Positions 34,487 through 46,599 of a stretch of 64,000 nucleotides of DNA are shown here, in pieces. Position 1 is the first letter of the stretch; each line of letters begins with the position of its first letter. Source of the DNA: Budorcas taxicolor. Lineage: Eukaryota > Chordata > Mammalia > Artiodactyla > Bovidae. The stretch lies in NCBI RefSeq assembly GCF_023091745.1, contig NC_068922.1, forward strand, positions 10,248,001 through 10,312,000. Direction: 5' to 3'. A program made the position numbers and the translations under genes. The notes beneath the pieces are model-generated. The model was not told where the DNA came from, ran no database searches, and saw only the letters and a list, made by a program, of their open reading frames with translations.

Positions 34487-35383
34487 CCCAGCCTCCATAC
34501 ATACACACTCAATTCAATTCCATTGGATACCCTGGGCACTGAATCAGGGGAACCAGCAGTGAACAGAGAATGTAGTCCTGTCCCCCTGACCTCAGTACAC
34601 AGGAGGGAGTCGGACAGAGACACTGAAGCTGCCGGACACTTGTTCAGTGTCCTGTTTTCCCGTGGAAATGGGGATGAAGTCTGAGCACTCACCAGGGGCC
34701 TGTCGAGCGGCCTAGCAGCCCCAGCACTCACCCCTCCCCAGGAAGTCACTGCACGCCGGGCCCCGCTGGCCCCTCACCCACCAGGATCATCCCCACTGTC
34801 CACCCTTGCCGGCGTGACACCCTGGGGAGCCCTTGGTAACTTTCCTGGTGAATCCCTTCTCCTGTCCGAAGGTGACGTCTGACAGCCCCCCACCGGGGAG
34901 TCGCCCTAAAGAATTATGAGGCTGGGAAGAAAGCCTTCTGGATCCTTTTCCTGTAAGAATCATGCTGGGCTGATGGTCTTTCCCCCTGGAGATGGTGGAA
35001 ACATTTTGGACACCGGGAGAAGGCGGAGTGGGGAGGAAGAGGGAAGGAGGCGGGGAGAGGGAGGCGCTCCAGAGCCGGAGAGGTTGGTGAGCCTGCAGCC
35101 CGCCATCTATCTATCCTGCAACTTCTGTTGAGCGCCTGCTGTATGAGCCATGGAATGCTCCCTGCCGTCTGCATGCTGGTGGGCTCAGGCAGGGGGCAGA
35201 CTTGCAGACAAAGGACGTCTCCCACCCTGTCAGACCCTGGGACCTCAACTCACCAAGAGGCCTTGGAGTCTAGGGCTGCGCTTTTGATTTTCTCCCGTAG
35301 GACTTTGTAAGCTGTCTCTGACACAAAGGAAACAGAAACAGACGTGGCATGGAATAGAGTCAGCAGTTTACTGGCTGAATTAC
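34487..35383. other. Unique sequence
   Basis: No repeat or exon recognised. 35010-35080 is G/A-rich. Confidence 0.4.
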
Positions 35384-35421
35384 AGAATACGTGTAAGAAA
35401 AAAAAAAAGAATACGTGTAAG
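35384..35421 (+). repeat. 14-bp direct repeat flanking only an A tract
   Basis: agaatacgtgtaag occurs at 35384-35397 and again at 35408-35421, separated by ten A residues. It looks like a target-site duplication around a retroposition that delivered nothing but poly-A. A slippage-linked tandem duplication is the alternative. Confidence 0.8.
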
Positions 35422-35583
35422 GCCTCATTTACAGGTGGTAAAATTCTCTCCCTACTACGTACAGCTTTATGAGCTCTAACACATATAACGGTGTAGCCAC
35501 CCCCACAATGAGGACGTAGACGTCCCCTCACCCCAGAACATCCCCCCAGCTACCCCTCTGTGGCCAACCCCACCCTCTCTTCA

Positions 35584-35793
35584 GCTTCCCTGCTGGCTCA
35601 GAAGGTAAACAGTCTGCCTGCAATGTGAGAGACACAGGTTTGGTCCCTGGGTCAGGAAGATCCCCTGGAGAAAAGAATGGCAATCCACTCTAGTATTACT
35701 ACCTGGAGAACTTCAGGGACAGAGGAGCCTGGTGGGCTACAGTCCATGGGGTTGCAAAGAGTTGGGACACAACTGAGGGACCAACATGTTCTG
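35584..35793 (+). mobile_element. Bov-tA SINE with perfect target-site duplication
   Basis: Plus-strand copy ('gcttccctgctggctcag' to 'acaactgagggaccaacatg'). It is flanked by perfect 11-bp repeats ccctctcttca at 35573-35583 and 35794-35804. Confidence 0.95.
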
Positions 35794-35804
35794 CCCTCTC
35801 TTCA

Positions 35805-36438
35805 CCTGAGACCCTTGCAACCTCACATCTGTCTTCCTTCCCTGTAATTCTTCCCTTCTGTGACCATTGGGTGGAATCTTAATTATATTAAAAGATCATT
35901 ATTAATGTTTAATTGCTCGACTCAGTTCTAGAATACTTCTTTCCGCCCCTATTTTTTTTCTGCTTTTTTGGATCACTTCTGCATCAGATAGTGATGTAAC
36001 ATTATGGGCAGGAAGAACAGAAAGACTTTCCTTGGCATCACTACTTGTTACTAGAGATGCCAAACCTCGTGGGCAGTGCTTCTTGCCTAAAGCACCAGCT
36101 CTTTGATCTCCCTACACCAGCCCCCAGGGTACTAGTCTAACTCAGCTACAGCCTTCCCTCCCCAGCCACCTTCCTACAGCTGCTGTGGGTGTTGGAGGTG
36201 GCCTGCCAGCTCTGCCCACAGTGCTTACAGGCACCCCAGGTGTGAAGAGTGATGCCTAAATGGTGGGGTGTGGGGGTGGGGGTAGAGGCAGAGATCACCC
36301 ACTCACTCCCATCCCATGAATGGCTCGGCTTCTGTTTCCTCCCAGGAAAACCCTGGCACCGTGAAATGAGCTTGTGCATGTGAGAGGCTTAAGCTTAAAT
36401 ATCTTCAAGTTGAGTCTGTCTCTGCCCTTGAACTTCTC
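35805..36438. other. Unique sequence
   Basis: Nothing recognised. Confidence 0.4.
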
Positions 36439-36447
36439 TTAGGATAG

Positions 36448-36643
36448 GGCTTCCCTGGTGGCTCAGATTAAAGAACTCACCTGCAAGGCAGGAGATGTGG
36501 GTTCGATTCCTGGGTTGGGAAGATCCCCTGGAGAAGGGAATGGCAAGCCACTCCAGTACTCTTGCCCGGGAAATCCCAGGGACGGAGGAGCCTGTGGGTT
36601 ACACTCTACGGGCTCTCAAAAAGACACGAGTGACACTTTCACT
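36448..36643 (+). mobile_element. Bov-tA SINE with target-site duplication
   Basis: Starts with a near-consensus head ('ggcttccctggtggctcag') and keeps 'gggttcgattcctgggttgg'. Flanking repeats are ttaggatag (36439-36447) and ttagggtag (36644-36652), one mismatch. Confidence 0.93.
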
Positions 36644-36652
36644 TTAGGGTAG

Positions 36653-38217
36653 CAGGGGTTTTCAGAAAGCAGCAACTCCTCGTGTCTCAAAGGATACACG
36701 CCCCTGCTCTTAATTCTTCTACTGGGGCCATCCCCCTGTGCGTGCACTCTCAGTCTGTGTGTCCTCTCAGTCCTTGCGAGACCCTTCCTGCTCCCAGAAA
36801 AGGAAAAGGGGCACAACGCAAATTAGGAGACCCTGAACTAGAGACTTTTGTTACAAGGGGAGTGGAAGAGAAAGACGAACCTGCAAATGTCTGAACGCAT
36901 TTTCTGGATTACCTGCATTTTGCCATTTCCTCTTTGCAAAGTGGATGATGGCTAGTTATATAGAGATTTCCTAAAATATGTTTGATCTGTTCAGACTTCC
37001 TCACTTTTAATAGAGTTCCCTTGCATTTGCAGGGATGGTTTGGGTTTGTCTACACTGATAAGCTTGCGACAGCCTATTTCTCAAACAGCAATCAGAGACT
37101 GCTACAACCCATCCTTCTGGAACGGTTGCAAGACGATGCTTTCCTTGTGATCAGATGTATCCTCCACCACTTGTCAAACCCCACACCGATGAGCTGATCA
37201 TCTGTCACTGATACCAGGAAATTTAATGAACATAAATGAAGTACTTTGAGCCTCCAGAACAGCCTTCATTTTGAGAGGGAGACAAACACTAGCCCGGCCA
37301 TTGTGGGCTGGCTGGAGAGTGAGATAGGAAAGTAAGCAACGGTTAAATGTTCATTTCACTGCTTGAGGATTTTATCGTGGTACTGAAATAAGTTTGAGCC
37401 CCAGAGCCAGAGGGCTTTTCTGGGCCCTTCACAAGTTATTTCCAACCTCGAGCCAATTCTCTTTGAGAATTCTTTTGCTGCATGACCCTCTGCACCCCAA
37501 CCTTGCCCACCTCCCTTTGATCTACCTTCTGGCCCTCCTGGCGCAAGTAAGCAGAAAAGCTCAAAGGGGAAGACAGCTCTGGGACTCCCCGACTGAGCAG
37601 ATATGGCCTCGAATTTAGAACAGCAATCATCAAGCCTGCCACACACTAGGAAAAACGGAACCAAGTCCACCTCCCAGGTCTTTGCTCATGGGTTGTTAAA
37701 CCTCTTTAGGAAACAGGTGTTTCCAGGTCCTAAAGTTCAGAACATCCAGGAAAACAGCCATTTCCAGTCTCTGAAAGTCAATGTCATGGCCCAGTACCCG
37801 GTAATGGTATGGCTGATCAAGGAGACAGATGCAGAGAAGTAATTTCTCAGGTGAGCAGCACTTCAGATCATAGAGGCAGAAGGGATGAAGCCACCCCCCT
37901 TGCACAGAGTCCACGGGGAACAGATGAGACTCCAACGCAGATTAGTAAGGGCACTACTACCAGCTACAAAAAGGCAAGAAACCAGTGCGTTTACTCACAG
38001 CACAGGAGCTCCCTTGCCAGATGCTCCAGAAACATCTTCATCTCTGTCCTACCCAGATGGTCACTCTACCTTACAGGGCCATGGAACTAGAGCGAATACT
38101 CCCAAAGCAGTTTTCTCGGTCCCATAAGGGAAGAACAGAGAAAAACCAAGTCTTTTTGGCTCAGAGCTGAGTGCCCTAGGATGTTTTCAGTTCCTTGCCT
38201 TTTTTAAGCAGTCTTTG
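36653..38217. other. Unique sequence
   Basis: No repeat or exon recognised. Confidence 0.4.
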
Positions 38218-38315
38218 AATTTGCTGCTCAGTCATGTCTGACTCTTTCTGACCCCATGGACTGCAGCATGCCAGGCTTCCCTGCCCTTCACCATCTCTAA
38301 GAATTTGCTCCCGGA
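38218..38315 (-). mobile_element. BovB LINE 3'-end remnant
   Basis: Reverse-oriented BovB tail: 'tgctgctcagtcatgtctgac', 'actgcagcatgccaggc', then a disrupted junction ('tctaagaatttgctcccgg') after which BovB identity fades. Confidence 0.75.
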
Positions 38316-38365
38316 GTCTTTGAATGGTTCTTTCCAATTCCAGAAAACGAGCCTGTGACAACGTC

Positions 38366-38934
38366 CAGGTGATGTGGGGGGATGCTTGTGATGTCATTTC
38401 CCATGTGATGAGGGTCGCACTGCGAGGGACACATGGTCGTGGCTGCTTTGAGAGAGGACTGTCCAGTCTCTCGACCCCCAGTAAAGGTTTGGAATAAATT
38501 TTACCTTTGCAGGTGAGCTCCTGGAGGGCAGAGACCCTGATCGACTCCCAGCAACTAGGAGAGACGGCAACTCAAAGAGGCCCAGGATGGGTGGTGTGGG
38601 ATGGTTTCTAGATTGTTATCCAAGAATCAATTGGAAGCTGATGGGTATTAGGTCCAGGATTCAACTGCAGCATGAACTCAAGTACCCCAGTTAGCGAGCG
38701 CTTACAACCAGCGCCCAGCCCACCTCCATCTGCCCTGGGTCCCTGGCACTGGGATCCTGCAAACAGCCTTCTGCTCTGCCAGCCACTCCCAGTTAGGCTC
38801 TGCCACGACAGGGCACTGGACAGAGACTGCAAGGCTGGGGGGAAGGGGAGAAACCCGAAGCTCTTGATTCAGCCACTTACCCATCCTGACTCTGAGAAAG
38901 GAGGCCTTTGGGCCAGAACAGCTGAAGGGCGTTT
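38366..38934. other. Unique sequence with a small L2-like piece
   Basis: 'gtgagctcctggagggcagag' at about 38512 resembles the L2 3' region. The rest is unassigned. Confidence 0.4.
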
Positions 38935-39135
38935 GCTGTTGTTGCCGCTCAGTCGCTCAGTCGTGTCTGACCTTTTGCAACCCCACGGACTGCAGGACAC
39001 CAGGATTCCCTGTCCTTCACTATCTCCCGGAGTTTGCTCAAATTCATGTCCATTGAGTCGATGACGCTATCTAATCATCTCTTCCTCGGTTGCCCCTTTC
39101 TCCTGCTGCCCTCTGGGGCAGCACCAGCATCAGAG
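38935..39135 (-). mobile_element. BovB LINE 3' fragment
   Basis: Reverse-oriented BovB end: 'cgctcagtcgctcagtcgtg', 'ggactgcaggacaccagg', 'cccggagtttgctcaaattc' and 'gcaccagcatcagagagcag'. About 200 bp survive. Confidence 0.86.
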
Positions 39136-39849
39136 AGCAGGTGCCTGGGCCCGGCTGTCTCAGATCTGCGTGGCCAGGCAGACACAGCCCACCAGCCTCT
39201 ACTGGGCTAACCATGCCCTAGCCCCGAGGCCTCTTGCTTCTCTCTGAAGCTCTCGCTGGCTACAGACAACGGCAGTCCATCCCCTATTGGTGGGGACCAA
39301 GGAGGACGCTTTCTGCTTGCCCTCAGCAGAGACAACAGCTCACAGCCCAGAGAATCAATGCATTAACAGCAACAGTCCTTGTGAAGGACAGCGTTGACTC
39401 ATACCAACTGCACCTATGGTCCATACAACTAGGCTGATGTGTTCTGCAGGCTCTGAGCGAGGGCTCTGTTTACAGAGGTGGTGGCTCAAGAGAGGGCACG
39501 AACTTTACTGCCAGCCTCTGCAGGGCAGGGGACTCCACTCCCAGCTGGACTTGATGGTCTATGGAAATCATGTTACTTGATGGCAAGAGGCTCTGAAATC
39601 TCAGAACCCCGAGAGGCCAAAGGTGAAAGTTCAACAAGCAGGACAACCAGCCTCTTGATGGCACAGGACAGGACAGTATGCCTGGGCCCTGGACTTGCCC
39701 CTTGGTTGTTACAAACAGGAAGTTCACCTCTCCCTCTTGCACATGGCTTTAAAGGTTGAGTTTTAGCTGTTGTGTGCTCGTCTTCCTCCCCGGGAACATC
39801 AGCTTCCGAAACAGCGGGAGCTGATGGGAAGCATCATGCCATTTTAGAA
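39136..39849. other. Unique sequence
   Basis: Nothing recognised. Confidence 0.4.
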
Positions 39850-40130
39850 TCGTGGCTGCAGCTCTCAGGTGCCCCCACCCTGACCTCTGTCTCCCTCCGG
39901 CAGACCCTTCACGCTGCAGCTTCCTCCTCCCCTGGGGGCCATCTCTCCGCCAACGTCACCTACTCAGGGAAGCCTCGGCGCTTCCCAGGCTCCATAATTT
40001 CTCTAGTACGTTCTCCCCTAGCACCACCCTGCTCTTTCTTTTATCCCAATTTATGTCATGAAACTGCCACTACTAGTCTGGCTCTGAGTGGCTTGAGAGC
40101 CCTTGCGGGCAGGCCCTTGACCACACGGGT
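39850..40130 (+). repeat. L2 LINE 3' fragment
   Basis: Follows L2 wording: 'cgccaacgtcacctactcagg', 'gaagcctcggcgcttcccagg', 'cctagcaccaccctgctc' and 'gagagcccttgcgggcagg'. Old and diverged. It accounts for the otherwise suspicious 167-codon open frame at 39772-40275. Confidence 0.65.
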
Positions 40131-41357
40131 CACCCCTGTGTGGGGGGACCTGGCCGTGACAGAGAAAGTGACACATAAGAGTTTGTGCACCATGACGGGC
40201 CAGTGGAGGGTGGGCCACGGACGGGCAGGCTGGTCCCCCGAGGACCAAGGACAAGGAAGGAGCAGCCAGCTCTGAGCATGCTCAGTGCAACTCTCTCAGC
40301 CAGGCCCCCGATACAGCATGTGGCCAGCAGGGTCACCAGAAGGGCCAGACTTTGGGCTGACCCTCCCTTACCCTCCTGCTGCACAAAGGGATTGGGGTGG
40401 TAGCTGGGACTAGGGTTTACACTGGTGGCTTCAAGTAGGGCAAGTGCCCACCGTAAGGGCTGTCCCAGGCTTACCTCCCTCCTGTCTGTCCCCGCCTCGT
40501 CCCAGCACCGGAAGGGTATAAGGAAGCTGAGGGACCGACGCCCAGAGAAGGGCTCCCCCATGTGCCAATGAGACGGGGACAGGCAGTGGCAGTGCAGATC
40601 AGCCGCAGACACGGCAGCTCGTCCCCCAGAAAGAGAGGCGTGGGACCACCGGCTCTTCAGACAGGCTCTCCCCTCCAGACCCTAAGGGGAGTGGGCCATC
40701 CGCCCTGTGTCTGAAGGCATGGGAAATCCCTTATGAATGTAAACTTGATCTTCCCCATCCACCTGCTTACAGATGATAAAGAGCCAGCATCTTAAGATTC
40801 CTGTGCAGCGGAAGGCCTGTGCCCTCTGTAAACCGACTTTTCTTATTAAATCCACTGAAATCAGGGCTCAAAACACCATAGGAGAAGTCATAAATGACAG
40901 AAACCGCCCCCTCCTTCTCCAAGGCTTCTGGGTGTGTTTGGGAGAGAAAAGCTCACAGAGTTTGGAATTAAGCAAAGTGCAAATATTCAAGCAGCTCTTA
41001 ATCACCACAAACTGGCATTCTTGTTCACTGTGACTCCTTTCTCTGAAGACAGTCCCCAATGCTTTGCAAAAGCAGCTGTGTTCCCGTCTCCCCTCTGCCT
41101 GGCAGCGAAGGCGCCTCAGTGACAGCAGAGCCCAAGGCTGTTCTTCAGCGAGTAGCTCTCAGGCACAACTTGAGTCGCTAGTGGAAAGATACAGAACCTT
41201 CCGCAAATATTAACTGGGCGTAAGGATTCCTGCTACTTGGAGGAAAGTAACTCTGCTTTTGAACAGTGAAGATGTCTAACAATATTTTTCAATCCGGATT
41301 TAAATTCTAGAGAATGGTTTCTCTTACTGGTAACCTGACTTCATGGCACCCAAGAGC
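40131..41357. other. Unique sequence
   Basis: No repeat or exon recognised. Confidence 0.4.
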
Positions 41358-41462
41358 TTCGTGATGCTGACCTGAAAGGCTTTCCGCCGGCGAGTCTTCC
41401 TCCGTGTGCTTTGTGATGCTGACCCCACGGCTCTCTGCCGGCGCATCTTCCTCCGCGCATTT
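41358..41462 (+). repeat. Diverged tandem repeat, two units of about 52 bp
   Basis: Unit 1 'cttcgtgatgctgacc...gtcttcctccgtgtg' and unit 2 'ctttgtgatgctgacc...atcttcctccgcgca' align along their length and share the 'gccggcg' core. They belong to no repeat family that I recognise. Confidence 0.7.
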
Positions 41463-41664
41463 CCCACTGTGTCCCAGAGTACCTCTCGGTTTTCAACACA
41501 TCCACTCTTCTCTCCCTGAACGGGGAATAGTCTGTCTTTCCAGCAACGCAGGAGGAGCAAAACCAAACTGATGAATCTCAAATTCCTACAGCAAGAATCA
41601 ATTGTGGGAGAGATAACTTGGGAAAAAAGTCTCCTTGTTTTCAAATAGAGACGTACATGAGCAC

Positions 41665-42523
41665 AGTTAAAGAAAGGATGTTACCTCACACCACTCAGGA
41701 TGGCCATCATCAAAAAATGTACAAACAATAAATGCTGGAGAAGGTGTGGAGAAAAGGGAATCCTCTTACACTGTTGGTGGGAATATAAATGGGTACAGCC
41801 ACTACGAACAGTATGGAAGCGCCTTTAGAAAACTACAAATAGAGCTACCATTTTGACTGAGCAAGCTTGCTCCTGGGCATATACTTGGAGAAAACCAAAG
41901 CATAATTCCCAAAGATACATGCACACCGATGTTCCCTGCAGCACTATTTACAGTAGCCAGGATACAGCAGCAACCTAAACGTCCATCGACAGATAGATAG
42001 ATAATGACGACACAGCACATATGCACGGTGAAATATTACTCAGCTATAAAAAGGAACAGAGCTGGGCCATTTGCAGAGACGTGGATGGACCTAGAGAGGG
42101 TCACACGGAAAGAACTAAGAAAGAGAAGAACGGACATCATATATTAACACATGCAGTTAATAAGCGGGGTCTAGAAAAATGGTACAGATGAACCTATCTG
42201 CAAAGGAGAAATGGAGACACAAATGGACGAGAGAACAATGCATGGATACCAAGGGGAGAAAGCAGGGGGAAATGAATTGGGAGATTGGCACTGACATATA
42301 TACGCTATTGATATTATGTATAAAATAGGTAACTAATGAGAACCTACTATTTTGCACAGGGAACCCCATGCTCTGTGGTGACCTAAATGCAAAAGAAATC
42401 CAAAAAAGAGGGGATATATAAATACACCTATAGCTGACTCACTTGGCTGTACAGTAGAGACTAACAACATTGTAAATTCACAACATTGTAAAACAACTAT
42501 ACTCCGATACAAATTTTAAAAAA
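41665..42523 (+). mobile_element. L1 3' end
   Basis: About 860 bp of plus-strand L1: 'cactcaggatggccatcatc', 'ataaatgctggagaaggtg', 'gaatattactcagctataaa', 'tggatggacctagagagg' and 'aaccctgtg'-type tail with 'aacattgtaaaacaactata'. It contains a short duplication near the tail ('aacattgtaaattcacaacattgtaaaac'). Confidence 0.88.
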
Positions 42524-44049
42524 GGGTATTTTGTATTTAGTCATTCAGCAAGAGATGCACAGAGGGGAGACCGTTTAGAGAGGCAGGGGGTGGCCTTAGA
42601 AGCTAGAATTCGGTTAACTCCACAGTTACAAGCGTGCGCAAATGCTATCTGGAGGGAACAAGGGTACACTCACATCCTGAACCCCTTCGGGTCCATCCTG
42701 CCTTTACGTCCCTCCCACTATTTTACATGTAACTAGTCCTACTGGATTCCCTAATGCAGGAGGCTTCTGAAGGCATCAGCCCGACCAATTCCAACTCCGT
42801 CCTGCTAACTCTCAGGTACCACCATGGGATCAATTTGAAATATGATGCTTTAGGAATCTGCAGTTAAGAATCAGGTAGATTTGTTTCAACTTGGAAATAA
42901 CTCTGTATGTGCAAAATTCACAACATGAGCATCATCAGAGAAAAATTTTTCACCTACTATATTAGCATTAGAAAAAGCACTCTAAACCAAAGAAAAAAGT
43001 CAACAGTCAGGCCCTCTTTTTGCCGGTGGAAAGAGCCCTGTTGTACAAAGAAGGGTATACGGGCTAAATCTGTCAAGAATGAGTCTCCTCCGAGGAATGG
43101 TCTTTCTTTAGTATTTCCAAAACATAAATACCTGCTGTGGTTATGTACATATAATGGAAGCACTGGATTTGGCCACGGAGTTCTTTTACCTAGCTTTCCT
43201 TATTCTTTTCCAGCAACAAAGTGTGGACCACTCCTGCGGTACGTGTAGGAACACAGGAGGAACAAGGTCTCATGCGGCAGACACGTTCAACTCTGGACTC
43301 ACGAAACCTCCAGGCACCGTTTTAGGCAATGTAAAAGAGGGTCAATTTCAAAACCTCTCCAAGAGCACCCTTTGAAAGCAGTACGTCACGGAATAGTCTC
43401 TCACGTCAGGCTTTAACTGTTGTTACCTGTGTGCTCTTGGAGGGGATGCGTGTCACCTGTGGTGGGTGCAGACTGAGTGTTAAGCAGCCACGTCACGATG
43501 CCACGCAGCTTCCCATCTCCAGGAGCAAACTGGAGGCAACGGTGGGCCAGGCACAGCTGTGTGCTAGGAGATGCATCCGGGGAAATGGGGCAGGGGTGGG
43601 GTGGGGCCGCCATATGCAAAAGTTGACCCCAGATCAGCAACATGGCCTGGCTCTGGGGCTGGGACTGCATCTCCACAGCAGCTACATTTCCAGTTCATGG
43701 ATGCACTAGGCTCTGAAAGCTTCTTTTCAGACTCTGAAAGACGCTGTCTAGAGTTCTGAGTCGGGAACAGATTGAGCTCTTCCTGCCAACAAACATAAAC
43801 AGAAGGGCCCAGTGCCCTGGTTCACGAATCTTCAGAGCGTCTCTACATTGTGGGCCAGGAATCTCCTAGACGTCCATCATTAAGGAGGCAGCATGACCTC
43901 GTATCACTAAGTTAATCACAAGGCTGAATTGGATTTTTTCTGGCTTAGAAACAAGGTCTGGGTGGGACTCAGGCTGAAGGGCACTCTACTACCTGTGGTT
44001 ACACACAAGTTTGGTGCAAATATTTTGGTGTGTAAGCAGGACCCTGGAG
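42524..44049. other. Unique sequence
   Basis: No repeat or exon recognised. A 113-codon plus-strand frame at 42907-43248 shows no recognisable content. Confidence 0.4.
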
Positions 44050-44057
44050 GACATGCT

Positions 44058-44333
44058 GCTGCTGCTGCTAACTCACTTCAGTTGTGTCCAACACTGTGCG
44101 ACCCCATAGACGGCAGCCCACCAGGCTCCCTCGTCCCTGGGATTCTCCAGGCGAGAACACTGGAGTGGGTTGCCATTTCCTTCTCCAATGCATGAAAGTG
44201 AAAAGTGAAAGTGAAGTCACTGAGTTGTGTCCAACTCTCAGCGACCCCATGGACTGCAGCCTACCAGGCTCCTCTGTCCATGGGATTTTCCAGGCACGAG
44301 TACTGGAGTGGGATGCCATTGCTGTCTCCGGAG
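44058..44333 (-). mobile_element. Bov-A2 dimeric SINE
   Basis: Minus-strand dimer: the (GCT)n tail side starts at 44058, the linker is 'atgcatgaaagtgaaaagtg', and the head is near 44333 ('ccattgctgtctccgg'). Flanked by acatgct at 44051-44057 and 44335-44341 (context gg/ga differs by one base). Confidence 0.94.
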
Positions 44334-44364
44334 AACATGCTAAGACATCCTAAATAAATGATTC

Positions 44365-44400
44365 TGTTGAAGTGCCTTATATTGTTGAAGTGCCTTATAT
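44365..44400 (+). repeat. Perfect 18-bp tandem duplication
   Basis: tgttgaagtgccttatat at 44365-44382 is repeated exactly at 44383-44400, just outside the Bov-A2 copy. A local replication-slippage type event. Confidence 0.95.
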
Positions 44401-44689
44401 TTGTTCAACTGACTACAAAAGCATTTATAAATTGATGGCACTTCACTGTTATTTGATACACTTGAAAGTAATAAGATACATACTTGCTGGCTTTCTTTTA
44501 TTCCTTTGAATTAGTCCAAATTAATGAAGCTTCAATTTTATCACCAGAGACAGATATCTGTGTCGCGTGTCTTCTCTTTGTCTCAGAAAGGGATTTTATT
44601 ATTTGTTTCGAGGAGACTTTTCACTGGCTTGCCAGCATTCCTTCAAGTTCTACTCAGATTAAGATGCTGTTTGGGTCTGATTAGAAGTC

Positions 44690-44875
44690 TGCATCCATAC
44701 ATTGGTGATGGTCCCTCTGCCTGTCACCCTGGGCTAGGTCAGAACCTAGAGGTCACCCTGGGCAACAGTGTCATTTTCAGATGGGGACTGAGGTTCAGAG
44801 GAGTGAAATGACACCCATGTGTTACAGCCAGCTTTGCCCAGCACCGACCAGGATTTCAACCCTCAACTTGACACC
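44690..44875 (+). repeat. MIR SINE fragment
   Basis: MIR core-like 'gtgtcattttcagatggggac', 'tgaggttcagaggagtgaaatg' and a degraded tail 'caccgaccaggatttcaacc'. Confidence 0.6.
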
Positions 44876-46599
44876 TTAGATGAGGATTGTAATCAAAGCA
44901 TCATCTGATTCCTGCGCTTCCTACAAACACACGTCTATTTATCCTTGTCAAACTGTTATGTCCCCTGTGTGACCCTAGTGAGATGCCTCCCATGAGCCTG
45001 GCTTCCATATGGGTCCAAAAGGGCAGGAGACAGATGACCCAGTCAGTTGAAGAAAACCATTTAGTTTACTCAGCAAAAACGGGACATTGTACATAAAAAT
45101 CCAAATGAAGTTTTTGGCCAACCTGATATCATCTCTCCGTTTTTATCCTTTAATCTCTAGGTTTAAATTTCCTAGCAGTAATTACCCCTAACCTCTGCCT
45201 GTAATCACAACAGTACTCAACACGAAGTCTTCCTGTGGCAATTAAAAAAAAAAAAAAAGCCCTCATTTTTTTTCATGCTAAACTGTGATATCTAATTAGT
45301 ACAATAATAATTTCCCCCCTTATCAGGATAATTGCATCTTTGAATATACATTTTTCAGACTGGAGAGCTCTGTTGCACAGGAATCTTCTGAAAGACTGAA
45401 TGCAGGCCTGTTTTGTTACCCATTCATTTGTGACTTCAATCATTACTATAAGCACATCTTCTACAAAACAAATGCTAAATTATACATTGTGTATCTTTCC
45501 AAGCACATTAGATAAATTTTTAAACAGACCAGGAGGAATGATCATGTCACAAGCTTAAAATAAACTAAGCTACAGGGTGGATTCCATAACTTCATTTAAT
45601 ATTGATAGCAGCGCCACTTAAATCTTGAAAAAGCAAATACCTTTAATAAATTTTATGTGAATAGTTATATATTTTGATGTAATTATCATACAGGAGTGTG
45701 TACACATATAAATTTATAGGTAGAATTATATACATTTCAATATATACCATATATATCTTTTTTCTTCTCATATTTTTCTCTTTAGTAAAACAAAGCAGTT
45801 TTACTTGTACGTGGATGTACAATGCTACATTAAGTCCTGAGTGATTTAAGAGATCGTTAATAAACTACAGTAAATTCTAGTCTTGCAGCTTAAGATCCAG
45901 CAGATTCAGTAACAAAAATGTGAGCAAAATGTTTAAAAATATGCATTCAATGAGGAGCTCATTTTGTGCTTAGCAGAGAAAGCTTGAACATGCAGGACAG
46001 CCATTTGGTAAAAACTTCTTGAATATTCAAGATTGAACAAATATCCTATTTCAATGGATTTATAGAAGCTGATGTAACCTACATCCAATGTGTCAAGCAT
46101 GGAAGACTCCAGTCGTGATTGGATTGAAAATCCCCTTTGCAGAATGTGAAATTCTGTGTAAACATCGGTGCTTAGGGATTATACAAAAAGTTCAGCCTCA
46201 AATGGGGAAAACGGAAAATACAATGAAATAATTTAAAATGCTTTTCTTGGGATACAGCCAGCCACATGGAAGGGATATTAAAAAAAATAAAGAGTATTCT
46301 GGTAAAAGGGGAAACCAGATGAAAGTCATTGGGGAGGTCTGACCAGCCACCCATCAGGGAAGCCCCAGGCTGGCTCAGCTCCAGGGGCCCAGGGTGACGG
46401 AGCCTCCAGGACAGACTGCACACAATGAGAAGGCCACATTCACCCAAGACGGGCAGGGACAGCCGCCACTCAATGTCACCGTGGCCAGCATGGCCCTGGC
46501 TCTGCTCAGGCACTCGGAGGAGGCGGTGAGGGGTCCAGGCCCCTGGTCGGGGGCTGCTCGGATGAGAAGGCACTGTGTGGCGAGGTTCCGTCTCCAGTC
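44876..46599 (-). other. AT-rich unique sequence; probable 3' UTR next to 46600
   Basis: If the exon at 46600-46758 is the last exon of a minus-strand gene, its 3' UTR runs downward from 46599. On the minus strand I see variant poly-A signals (TATAAA near 46059, ATTAAA near 45595 and 45645) but no canonical AATAAA between 45600 and 46599, so the cleavage site cannot be placed. The region is repeat-poor and AT-rich, with a 15-base A run at 45244-45258. Confidence 0.35.

Noticed and set aside
34060..34749. 229-codon minus-strand open frame
   Set aside because: Contains antisense Bov-tA sequence from the copy at 34285-34486, with no independent coding evidence.
39772..40275. 167-codon plus-strand open frame
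   Set aside because: Most of it overlaps an L2 LINE 3' UTR fragment, which is non-coding.
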